Below, piece after piece: positions 49,801 through 58,812 of a stretch of DNA of 64,000 nucleotides (positions are counted from its first letter, which is position 1; every line of letters starts with the position of its first letter). The stretch is from assembly GCA_035048485.1 (NCBI GenBank), contig CM068583.1:20621341-20685340 (forward strand), given 5' to 3'. The notes beneath the pieces were generated by a model. It did no database searches. It was not told the origin of the DNA and saw only the letters and a program-made list of their open reading frames with translations. Made by a program: the position numbers and the translations under genes. Source of the DNA: Pteria penguin. Lineage: Eukaryota > Mollusca > Bivalvia > Pterioida > Pteriidae.

Positions 49801-52800
49801 ATTTGAACCGCTACTCTCCATATTTCAATTACCAAGTGGTATATGTACTATTGTGAGAACTGCTTTTTAGACATGGAGGCATTATCTGTTAACCAATTTG
49901 GATGAAATTTACCAAATTGATAGAGGACTTTTAGTACTTCATGTATTCCATGTTTCATTAAAATCTTTCATGTGGTATAACAGCAGAAGTGAAAAATGTG
50001 ATTGAATTGTTCCTATACACCCTCATTTGGAAGTCTTAAAAAATTCATAGAAAATCCAAAAATTGAGATATTGACAAAATTCTTTCAAAGTAACAATCCT
50101 TACCATAATTATGATCACAATAGTCCATAAGAAATCATCATTATCAATTAACTAGGAAATATGACACTTTTTTCTGCATTGAATCACCAAGTCCAAAGAA
50201 ATGTCGAAAAAAATTCTAAAATTTGATTTTGGAAGGGAACCAAAATGACAATACATCTTCACTCATCCCTCTAGATCATTTCTATGCATTCTGTTTGTCT
50301 CTGTATACAGCCAGTATGAAGAAGAAGATTGTCAAACGAGGGAACTCTTTTGTGACCTACTCTTGACTATGGTGGCGCCACCTGTAAAGAGGTCTGGACG
50401 AAAACAACAGAATTTGAAGAGGATCATAAGTGACTTATTTCTACCAAGATTTATTAAAATCCTTCAAACAGTTTTGTAGAAAAAGTTGAAAATGTGGAAA
50501 ATGGCCAACCCCCCCCCCCCGCCCTTTTTTTTGGAAGTCTTAAACGTAAAAAAAAAAAAATTTTTTTGACCACAGCTGGATTTGAACCGCTACTCTCCAT
50601 ATTTCAATTACCAAGTGGTATATGTACCATTGTGAGACCTACTTTTAGACATGGTGGCATTATCTGTTAACCAATTTGGATGATCCGCACAAAAAACAAA
50701 ACCTTTGAAAAGGACTATGAGTACTTGCATCCTACCCAGTTTTATCACAATCCTTCAAGTTGTTCTGTAGATCAAGTTGAAGATATGAAAAATTGTCTCC
50801 CCCCCCCCCCCTTTTCTTGGAAGTCTTAAAAAATTCAAAAAAAATTCAAAAATCGAGATATTGAAAAAATTCCTTCGCACCAGCATTCCTTACCATAGAA
50901 ATGATTAAATGAAACCAAATGAATGCATCAATGTTTACTAAAAGAAAATAATAACTCTTTAATGCATTAAAATAACAAAGTCCAAAATAAAAATGAAAAA
51001 ACGTCAAAAATTTGATTTCGGAATGGAACAAAAAATATCAACACTTCTTCCCATATGCCTCTAAATCATTCCTATGCAGTCGGTTTGTCGCTGTATGCAC
51101 CCGATCTGAATAAGAAGTTTGTCGAAGGAGGGTACCCTCTGTGACATACTTTTGTCTGTGGTGGTGCCACCTGTTCATGGATCCTGACAAAGATGACCAC
51201 ATTTGTCGGGGACCTTGAGTATTTGATGCATGCTAAGTTTCATTGAATTCCAGCAAGTGGTTCCGAAGAAAAAGTTCAAACTGTGAAATGTTTACACCAA
51301 TTATCCCACCCCCCTTTTTCTTGAAAGTCTTAAGAAATTCATGAAAAATCCAAAACATAAAATATTGAAAAATTTTCTTCGCAGTAGTATTTCTTACCAT
51401 CAAAATGATCAAATTAAACCAAATTAATGCATCAATGTTTACTAAAAGAAAAAAATACCTCTTTTCTGCATTAAAACTACCAAGTACAAAAAAACGTCAA
51501 AAATTTGATTTCGGAACGGAACCAAAAATAACAACACTTCTTCACACATCCCTCTAGATCATTCCTATGCATTCGGTTTGTCTCTGTATGCCCCCGGTCT
51601 GAAGAAGAAGTTTGTCAAAGGAGGGTACCCTCTTTGACCTACTTTTGCCTGTGGTGGCGCCACCTGTTGATGAATCCGGACGAAAAACAACAACACTTGT
51701 AGGGGACCATGAGTACTACATGCTTATCAAGTTTCATCAAATTCTGTTCAGTGGTTCTGGAGAAGAAGTCGAAAATGTGAAAAGTTAACGACGGACGACA
51801 GACGATGGACGGACGGTGATTGATCACAATAGCTCACTAGAGCCTTTGGCTCAGGTGAGCTAACAAAGGATTGATTGATTATTGTTTTATGTCACTCCAG
51901 GATTATTTCACCTATATGGTGAAAGCATCTGTCTGATGCATCGCATAGAAATTTATAACCTTGCAAGGAACCAACCCGAAGCAGTGAAGGATCTTTTACA
52001 TGAAAATGTAAATTACGTACATCAAAATTAAATCTCCAACCTGGACATAATACATGTATATACATAGCAGGCTAACATTCTTAATTATCTACAGGTAAAT
52101 TAATCACCCATGAGCCCACAGTGCTTCTGTTTCTTCATGGGAAAATTAAGTCCCATGATAAGGGTTCTTCTAAATACCAAACTCTACCTTTCAATTTATT
52201 ATTCCTTTCCAGAATTTGCACTTAGAAAAATAGATATTCACAAAATTTAAGAATATAACATAATGTATGCCAGCAGTGGCTAAATAAACAAGTAATATAT
52301 AATTAACAGTTTTTCTTTTAGTTTCATCAGATTCCACTCTGATTTAGAAACAATGCCCAATAACTTCTAAATCTGTAATAAGTGAAGAATGTAATAGATT
52401 ACATATAAGTATTTAGAAAAAAAAATTCTTTAAAGCGAAAGTTTAATACAGCATTCCTGTACGTAAGCCATTATCATTCCTGATTTACTATGGCAGCGCG
52501 CTGTCGTGCGCAATTCCTTTATTCCTCTTCATTTATGAATGGGACTCCAAAGTGTAAAATTTTCAGGTAAAATCTATGGATAGTGACCATATGTACTATA
52601 AAACATGTGTGAAACACATAGAAATTGCATTTAAAAGCAAAAAAACGTAAAAGATTGGTAGAGTTTGGTATTTAGAAGCACCGCATGATGTAGTACTGTA
52701 ACTCCAATGGCTTTGGACCCAACCTCATACTACATGTACTGCTACACTGTATAATTTTACAATATCATGAGAAAATCATAGACTTTTCCAAACTATTTTA

Positions 52801-53290
52801 TCAGGTACTTAATTCAAAATGTTTCTCAACAAAAGGAAACGAAAAGATTTCATCAATTACCCAAATTCCAATTCAATTATGTTTCATCATCTGAAGACTG
52901 AAAGTGAAACAGATTTATCTAGAAATTCTACATGAAGAAACGCAATATGCATATAAGACTGGTTTCCATACATTGTATTCTTTTTGAAAACAAATCGCAT
53001 TCATCTTGAAACAAAGTCTAAATATAATTGTGGTACAAAAATAAATATATTATGCAACATGCAGATATCCACTCTACTAGTGATGTATCGTGCTATTTCG
53101 TAACCTTGAAATACTAATATTTAAAAACCTCGCAGTTTCAGGATTTCCCTGGTACAAAATTATTTCCATACAATCCATATGCTAATCAATATACTCACCA
53201 AGACTGTGAATTACGCTGCAGCATTAAATTTGTAAAGTTCTTTGAAATATTACTCGCAGTTCTGATACACATGCTACCCACTGTCGCCAT
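46467..53290 (-). CDS. GRPEL1: Mitochondrial GrpE-type nucleotide exchange factor, three exons
   Basis: Exons 53290-53199, 49285-49105 and 46898-46467 (minus strand) join with GT/AG and matching phases to 234 residues (human GRPEL1 has 217). The product acts in the mitochondrial matrix, releasing ADP from mtHsp70 in protein folding and in the import motor. Residues 1-40 look like a transit peptide: MATVGSMCIRTASNISKNF is rich in S/T/N/R and lacks acids. A variable acidic linker is followed by a long coiled coil (about 75-150) with the conserved RALAETENVRAR. The C-terminal beta domain has GEVFDPNVHEAL (185-195) and QKVGYKLHERTIRPALVGV (213-231), the GrpE signature. Whether it is closer to GRPEL1 or GRPEL2 cannot be settled here; invertebrates usually have one gene. 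Confidence 0.95.
46899..49104 (-). other. GRPEL1: GrpE-like intron 2
   Basis: Holds a family B SINE (47421-47697) and a diverged inverted repeat around 48385-48525 (TTCATGATATAAG / CTTATATCATGAA with TTTTTTGCTC / GAGCAACAAAA). Otherwise nothing recognised. Confidence 0.65.
47421..47697 (-). mobile_element. tRNA-headed SINE, family B, with 14-bp duplication
   Basis: The plus strand reads GATTGATTATTGTTTTACGT, CACGTATATGGTGACGGCAT, CAGTGAGGGATCTTTAACGT, GGGAATCGAACCCCGGCCTC and CACTAGGCCACGCCGGC; the tRNA-like head is at the right, so the SINE is on the minus strand. TCATGAACTTTCAG flanks it on both sides (47407-47420, 47698-47711), a perfect 14-bp duplication. Full length about 277 bp. Confidence 0.92.
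49105..49285 (-). CDS. GRPEL1: GrpE-like exon 2
   Basis: It completes codon 31 and encodes residues 32-91. After CQHLRHYSGTTEPNGKQQEG, likely near the end of the transit peptide, comes an acidic low-complexity linker and the start of the coiled coil (AMKELQEKLTKQVNDYK). The acceptor is TTATTTTGCAG, the donor AAG/GTTTAT, a weaker donor than usual but supported by the phase-0 join to exon 3. Confidence 0.92.
49372..51868. repeat. 2.5-kb dispersed repeat with palindromic ends and internal duplications
   Basis: The left end is AAGAGGCCCAAGTGGGCCTA then CGCTCACCTGAG; the right end is GCTCACTAGAGCCTTTGGCT then CAGGTGAGC. Each end is itself a small palindrome, and the CTCACCTGAG motifs are inverted relative to each other. 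Inside, a segment with GACCACAGCTGGATTTGAAC occurs at about 49788 and 50569, and a segment with GTGGTGGCGCCACCTGT-like text occurs three times (near 50370, 51160 and 51650). This end structure is common in bivalve DNA (from memory). No coding capacity; the mobilising enzyme is unknown. Confidence 0.7.
51872..51999 (-). mobile_element. Truncated family B SINE
   Basis: Carries the tail and body (GATTGATTATTGTTTTATGT, CCTATATGGTGAAAGCATCT, CCCGAAGCAGTGAAGGATCT) but not the tRNA-like head. The truncation is at the SINE's 5' end, as expected from incomplete reverse transcription. It adjoins the right end of the 2.5-kb repeat. Confidence 0.75.
53199..53290 (-). CDS. GRPEL1: GrpE-like exon 1 (start and transit peptide)
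   Basis: It encodes residues 1-30 and two bases of codon 31. The ATG at 53290-53288 opens MATVGSMCIRTASNISKNFT, an N-terminus with arginine, lysine and hydroxylated residues and no acidic residue, typical of a mitochondrial presequence. The donor is CTTG/GTGAGT, phase 2, fitting the acceptor at 49285. It is too short to stand out as an open frame on its own. Confidence 0.88.
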
Positions 53291-54049
53291 TTTTGTTTAA
53301 TAATAAATGCAGAAACATTCCGAAAACGACCTCAACTTCAATTTCGTCATGTCGTTTCATAATCAATCCATAAATAGCATTTCGTATTATGAAACCTGAC
53401 GCGTTAAACCATCACTTTTGAGATTATTTCACTATCAATGAACAAAACAAATACATTTTTTTTTGTGCCTCGAAATTATTATTACAACAGAAATAGTGGC
53501 TTAAATCACAGTATATAGTACATGTAATACAAATATCAGTGGCGGATCCAGGATTTCCGAAAAGGGGGGCCCACATGCGTATTAGCCAAACTTCTCAACC
53601 ATTTTTGGTGCAAAATCTGGATTTTTACTAGTAAACATGTGGCGAAAAGGGGGGCCGGCCCGCCCCCTCTAAATCTGTTGCTGAACATGAATTTTACAAT
53701 TAATCATATTTAAAGAACAATAAACTGTTTTGCTGCTAGTAAAATTCTATATGTTTACCAGGTCTAGACGAAATGTACATCTCAGTTTAACGAATTAAAA
53801 CATAACATCTTATCATATTACACAGCAGGAAAAATGTCATATGCATTTAATATAAAATTCAAAGACTTCACCAATAAATGGAATGCTATTGAAAACATCA
53901 TAACTAACATAAATTAAATAATATTATCATTACATATTTCTTTACGGTTTATATTTATATTATGTATCTCTACTACATTTCTCCATATTAGTATATGTTT
54001 CTTAGTGCGTTGCAGGACATTAATAATATTAATTACATGCATGACAGGC
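53291..54049. other. Upstream flank of the GrpE-like gene
   Basis: The promoter must lie here; no TATA box is evident. It contains one MITE (53537-53683). Otherwise AT-rich with no feature. Confidence 0.5.
53537..53683 (+). mobile_element. MITE with CAGTGGCGGATCC ends (forward copy)
   Basis: Begins CAGTGGCGGATCCAGGATTT and ends CTAAATCTGTTGCTG, an imperfect inverted terminal repeat. Inside is AACCATTTTTGGTGCAAAAT and ACATGTGGCGAAAAGGGGGG. It is the same family as 19949-20091 in opposite orientation. Length about 147 bp. Confidence 0.7.
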
Positions 54050-55276
54050 CATAACTTCTTTCTTTTACTTAGGAGGGAGATCAAATTTTACACAATTGTT
54101 ATTCATGACCCAAAGATGTGTCATGACCTTGACCAAGGTCATATCTTCAAGGTAAAGGGCAGAGTGCACACATAGCCAAAATCCTTGTCCGAGCCCTAAC
54201 TTCTTACTGCCATGATTGATTTTGATAATATATCACACAATTGTTGTCCATGACCCAAAGATGTGTCATGACCTTGGCACAAGATCATCTTTCCAAGGTC
54301 ACGGTCAAAGTGCACAAATGTCAAAATTCTTGCCCAGGCCATAACACCTTACTGCTATTTTGGATCTGGATAACATTTCACACAATTGTTATTCATGTCC
54401 AAGGGTGTGTCATGACCTCTAACGAAGGTCGTATCTTCAATTTCAAGGTAATAATGTACGCATAGCCGAGATCCATATACATGCCATAACTTCTTACGTC
54501 CATGTTGGATCTGGATAATATTTCACACAATTTTTGTTCATAACCCAAGGGTGTGTCATGACCTTGACTCAAGATCATATCTCCAAGGTCAAGGTCACAG
54601 TGCACGCATTTTCAAAATCCTTGTACGGGTCATAGCTCCTTACTGGTATGTAGGATCTGGATAATTTCTCACACCATTTTCTTCATGATCCAAAGGTGTG
54701 TATCAAATTGTACGGAGCGTGTTGTCCGTCTGTGTGTCTGTCTGTCTGTCTGTCTGTGCCATGAAACCTGGTCGGGCCATAACTTCATTTTTTTACTTGA
54801 ACCAAAGTCATATCTTCAAGGTCAAGGTCACGGTGCATACATATCCAGAATTACTGTCCGAGTCGTAACTTCTTCCTTTTAATTTAGAGGGAGATAATAT
54901 TTTACACAATTATTGTCCATGACCTAAGGGTGTGTCATTACCTTGAACCAAGGTGACATCTACAATGTCGATATTACAGTGCACACATAGCCAGAATTCT
55001 TGTCTGGGCCATAACTTCTTCCTGTTACATTGCTGGAAAACTATATTTTACACAATTGTTGTCCATGACCAAAGGATGTTTACTGACCTTCAACCAAGAC
55101 CATATCTACAAGTTCAAGGTCAGAGTGCACACAAATCAGATTGTTGTCATTGAATATACATCAAAATGCACAAGTGGGACATCCACTACACTTATACCAG
55201 TGATGTATCTTGCATGTTTCAACTTTGTTGCCGCAAGGGGGGGTGGGGTATTTGAACCGTTAGGACAGCTCTAGTT
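54050..55276 (+). repeat. Degenerate ~145-bp tandem repeat, about 7 copies
   Basis: CACAATTGTT-like starts occur near 54091, 54237, 54381, 54525, 54671, 54904 and 55051, mostly 144-147 bases apart. Each unit carries CATGACC, GTGTGTCATGACCTTGA, CAAGGTCATATCTTCAAGGT and CAGAGTGCACACATAGCC. One unit has a (TCTG)n insertion (54729-54757). The array ends in GGTATTTGAACCGTTAGGAC and AGCTCTAGTT, the end motif also seen near 7990. A dispersed bivalve-type repeat is likely. Confidence 0.8.
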
Positions 55277-56310
55277 CTGTAATAAGCATAAATACTACAC
55301 GTCCTTCGGAGTGAGTTGACGACTCTCGTTAGAAACGGTTATTTCCCTTTGTGCAGGTATCTGACGTCAAAATCATTGTGACGTCATATAATTTCTATGG
55401 AAGCGTCATTTTTGTGCCTTTATTTTAATTAATTTTACACTGGTTTTCATGGAACTGGTTTGTATAGGTCACAATTGTTCTACTTCCAGATAACACTTTG
55501 TCACGATAAGACCCGAAGAAATAAGTCTTTTTTATTCATATACGTGTGTATATAACGATTTACATATTATGTGTAAATTCTTATTTATTTTTACTACGAA
55601 TATATATTACGTGTTATTTGAAGTTGAACATAAAAACGTAACAATCGATAGAAGTATAAATAAGCATAACTATAAACATGATTGAATTATGATTATTATG
55701 TATTATCCGGGAACATTAAATATTCTTTTACATTTCCAACAAAACACCTGTAATCCATCCGATTCCAATGGTTGATAAAGGAATGCCAGAAAGCACAGGA
55801 GAAAGATTTAACTGAATATTGCATCATCAAAATCTTACATTATCAGCCACTGTTAACTCCAAAGAATGGGTGAATGAATTACTATGTGCATTTGAAAAGT
55901 CGTTCTACTGTAAATCTCTTATGTTTCGTTATATCTAAATATACTGTAATCAAATCCACGGTGAATAGGACTTTGTTTTTGCATGTAATCACACATACGA
56001 AAGAACACAAAAATAAAACTCTCGCGACTAACACGTTTCACTGTATTTTATACTAAACGTTGCATGAATTCTAGCCTTTTCGTACCATGGACGTTGTAGT
56101 AACCCAATGTGAACTTACTGCGTGTTGGCATCGAACTTCATAGGCTTGCTGGCATCGTATTGTAGACGGGAAAACTCGAATCAGAAGGGCGCCGTAAAGG
56201 AAGTGACGTAGACGGAACGTGCGTAATAGCGAAACGCACGTAATATCGCCATAAGTATTGGTAAGAATGGCATAGAGTAAGACGTCAGAGACGCGAAGTC
56301 CTTTTGTTTT

Positions 56311-56392
56311 ACTAAAGTTTAAAACATTATTTATGTTTAAAATTTATTATAACAAATAAATTTTAAACATAATAAATGTTTTAAACTTTAGT
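56311..56392. repeat. 38-bp near-perfect palindromic hairpin
   Basis: The arms 56311-56348 and 56355-56392 (starting ACTAAAGTTTAAAACATT) match in reverse complement at 36 of 38 positions around a 6-base loop. The sequence is nearly pure A/T. It directly precedes the foldback at 56401. Confidence 0.9.
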
Positions 56393-56400
56393 ATACATAC

Positions 56401-56765
56401 AATCTTATTAAAACCATATCTTTATTCCGCTTCTCCATTTGTTCCATTGCGTAACCCCGTAAGGGTTCACGTTCTGGTGACCTCTATGACGTCAGTCACC
56501 GAAACCGTTATTTCCCATAGCCAATCAGTGACTCGGCTATGCACGTGGTAGTGACGCAATATGTAACAAATACCGTTCAAAAACTACCTTGTGGGTCATG
56601 CACTCTGTGGATGTTAATTTCATCCCTAGGATTTTGTAGCCGATCCACTGATTGGCTGAAAATCCGAGGTCACAAGAACGTGACCCCTTACGGGGTTTCA
56701 CGAGATCTTTATACGCAATGGAACAAATAGAGAAGCGGAATAAAGATAAAGGTTTTAATCAGATT
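56401..56765. mobile_element. Foldback element, ~85-100-bp arms
   Basis: Left arm phrases TTTATTCCGCTTCTCCATTT, GTTCCATTGCGTA and CACGTTCTGGTGACCTC are matched in reverse complement by GAGGTCACAAGAACGTG, TACGCAATGGAACAAATAG and AGAAGCGGAATAAAGA (56666-56765). Inner segments also pair (CCAATCAGTGACTCGGCT at 56521 with AGCCGATCCACTGATTGG near 56638). The left arm has about 35 extra bases (GACGTCAGTCACCGAAACCG region). Confidence 0.82.
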
Positions 56766-57009
56766 GAGTATATATAACACTTCTGCATATACGTTCCGCT
56801 AAAACTGACAGATATGATGGTACATAAATGACGTTTCCAATAGAAATGTATGATGTCTTAGTTTTTTTTTACGTCAGATACCATCCCAAATGGAAATAAC
56901 TGTTTAAGCAAAATATATCTATCAAATTAAAACAAATGAATCAACGGACAAAAATGCTATTATATGTCCCTTTCACTGTGGGCAGGCATTCTGACACACT
57001 CTTTTATGA

Positions 57010-57291
57010 TTGATTGAATGATTGATTGATTATTGTTTTACGTCACTCCACGATTATTTCACGTATATGGTGACGGCATCTGCCTGATGCATTGCATACA
57101 AATTTAGACCTTTGCAACGGACCCACCAGAAGCAGTGAGGGATCTTTTACGTGCCACGCCTACCGTAACACGGGTCCTCGGTTTTTACTGTCTCATCCGA
57201 AAGACAGAACACCGGTGTGCCCCGGATGGGAGTCGAACCCGCGACCTCTCGATCACGAGCCGAGCACCTTATCCACTAGGCCACACCGCTT
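57010..57291 (-). mobile_element. tRNA-headed SINE, family B, with 13-bp duplication
   Basis: Full-length copy on the minus strand: GATTGATTATTGTTTTACGT at the left, TCACGTATATGGTGACGGCA, GAGGGATCTTTTACGTGCC, GGGAGTCGAACCCGCGACCT and CACTAGGCCACACCGCT at the right. CACTCTTTTATGA flanks it (56997-57009, 57292-57304). Read from its own 5' end the head has TGGCCTAGTGGATAAGGTGC and GGGTTCGACTCCC, clear A and B boxes for RNA polymerase III. Confidence 0.93.
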
Positions 57292-57602
57292 CACTCTTTT
57301 ATGACTTCATCAAAGTTCAGTAGGTCACGATATGTTTTAAAGATTTACATTACTTCACATTCACGTCTCTCTATCTCTCTCTCTCTCCATGGTTCTTGCC
57401 AACATATGTCGATTTCAGTTACCCATGTTTCCCAGTTTACTGGTTGTGTTTTATTAAGTATATATAAATCTTATTCTACTGTGTCAAAATCATTGAAATT
57501 TTATGTGTATATTATTAATGAATGCTTGCATAAATGAAATTTTACTTCTTTTGAAACAGAGATAATATAGGATCCATGACCTGGACAGATTTGACTTTAT
57601 GT

Positions 57603-57800
57603 TAGGACACTTGACTGCTTCTTATTTTCTTCTTCTTCTTTTTCTTCTTCTTCTTCTTCTAGGGGCAAGCTTGGTGTAGCGGTTAAGCGCCTGGCTAGCG
57701 GCGCCGACGATCCGGTTTCGATTCCCGGTTTGCGCCACTATGTTTAAGAGGTTGGTTACCTCATGTTAATTTATTTATTTATTTATTTATTTATTTATAT
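57603..57800 (+). mobile_element. Truncated family A SINE between TTC and ATTT microsatellites
   Basis: GCAAGCTTGGTGTAGCGGTT, GCGCCGACGATCCGGTTTCG, ATTCCCGGTTTGCGCCACT and TTTAAGAGGTTGGTTACCTC show a family A head (57664-57760) lacking the usual tail. It is preceded by a TTC-rich tract (57620-57660) and followed by (ATTT)n (57768-57798). Confidence 0.8.
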
Positions 57801-57979
57801 AAACAAATGTTATTACTGATAATGCGTTATATTGTGCATGGGGAATTTTCGTTGTTTTGCTTTTGTTGAAGATGTTACTAAATTCACTGTTGGATTGAAT
57901 AATTGTTTTAATTAATTGATTGAAATAAATACAAAAACACCAAGAGTAAAATTGAAAAAGAGGGGTACAATAACACATT

Positions 57980-57985
57980 TTTATT
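57980..57985 (-). promoter_or_regulatory. Candidate polyadenylation signal of the HMX-type gene
   Basis: AATAAA on the minus strand, about 92 bases after the stop codon at 58077. Other AATAAA repeats occur further down (57768-57798). Placement is sensible but unproven. Confidence 0.45.
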
Positions 57986-58076
57986 TCAATATTATGCCGA
58001 CTAAAATACATATATTTATGTATATTCGTTTTCATTGCACTATTGGATTTCAATAACAAGTTTGAAATGTTTCAGT

Positions 58077-58693
58077 TCAGAAATAAAACATCGGCCGTCC
58101 ATACATATGAAGTGGAGGTGGCGCCGCTGCTAGCGATAAAGGATAATGAGTACCGAACAGAAGTCCAGGATAACGTTCATTTGGAACTCCTTGTTCTGGA
58201 CTTGTTAGTTGTGATTTCCATTTATTGCGTCTATTCTGAAACCAAACTTTAACTTGAGTTTCTGTTAAGTTTAGAGCCGTTGCTATTTCTGCTCTTTCTG
58301 TGCTAGACAGATACCGCTTAGTGTCAAATGCAGATTCCAAGTAAAAAATCTGATGTCGCGAAAAAACAGTTCGGGTTTTCTTTTTGGGTTTCGTTGCATT
58401 GTCCCCGTTTTGTTCATCTGTTGATGAAATGTTTATTTCGTTGTCACACGTGTTATCGGAATCACTATCGTTGTCATCAGTCAAACGATCATGTGCTGTT
58501 TCTTTGCTGTCCTCTTTATTTTTACGGTGTTTTGTTTCAGATGGTGTTGATAAATCTGTGGGAAGGTCACCTTCACTCGATGAGGATACTGCAAGTCGCT
58601 CCCTTCGCCTTCCTTCGATTCTGTTCAGATGCAAGGAGGATTTTGAAAAGTAAGGTGAATATCTGTGAAAATACGGGTTTTCAAAGCGGTGAT
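58077..58693 (-). CDS. Hmx: HMX-type exon 2 (homeobox exon)
   Basis: It completes codon 58 and encodes residues 59-262 with stop TGA at 58079-58077. It begins [19 protein letters not shown], an aromatic-rich stretch, then a charged region and the homeodomain. The acceptor is TATTTTCCTTTACAG. The leucine at 58634 is not a start; the frame is open through it up to the acceptor. Plus-strand frames at 58328-58699 are shadows. Confidence 0.92.
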
Positions 58694-58780
58694 CTGTAAA
58701 GGAAAATATTCAAGATATAAATATTCTGGCTGATCAATATTTTCAAAAAGAACTACTTCTACTATTACAGCTACTGCTGC

Positions 58781-58812
<32 letters not shown>

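Larger units (their letters stand above)
49286..53198 (-). other. GRPEL1: GrpE-like intron 1
   Basis: Contains the 2.5-kb repeat at 49372-51868, a truncated family B SINE at 51872-51999, and about 1.2 kb (52000-53198) with no recognisable feature. Confidence 0.65.
55338..56900. mobile_element. Longer element with the same ends as the 45834 MITE, with nested inserts
   Basis: The left end GTTATTTCCCTTTGTGCAGG, TATCTGACGTCA and TTTCTATGGAAGCGTCATTT is matched in reverse complement by AAATGACGTTTCCAATAGAA, ACGTCAGATACCATCCCAAA and TGGAAATAAC at 56820-56900. These are also related to the ends of the 45834-46055 MITE. The interior (about 1.4 kb) has no transposase and contains a palindrome at 56311-56392 and a foldback at 56401-56765, so insertions into an older element are likely. 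The segment 55420-56300 shows nothing recognisable. Confidence 0.65.

Noticed and set aside
57092..57323. Short plus-strand frames containing SNPRPLDHEPSTLST-like text
   Set aside because: This text arises from translating the tRNA-like head of a family B SINE in reverse and also appears at 8763-8978 and 20137-20379.
58328..58699. Plus-strand frames opposite the homeobox
   Set aside because: Shadows of the minus-strand homeobox exon, which has clear homology.
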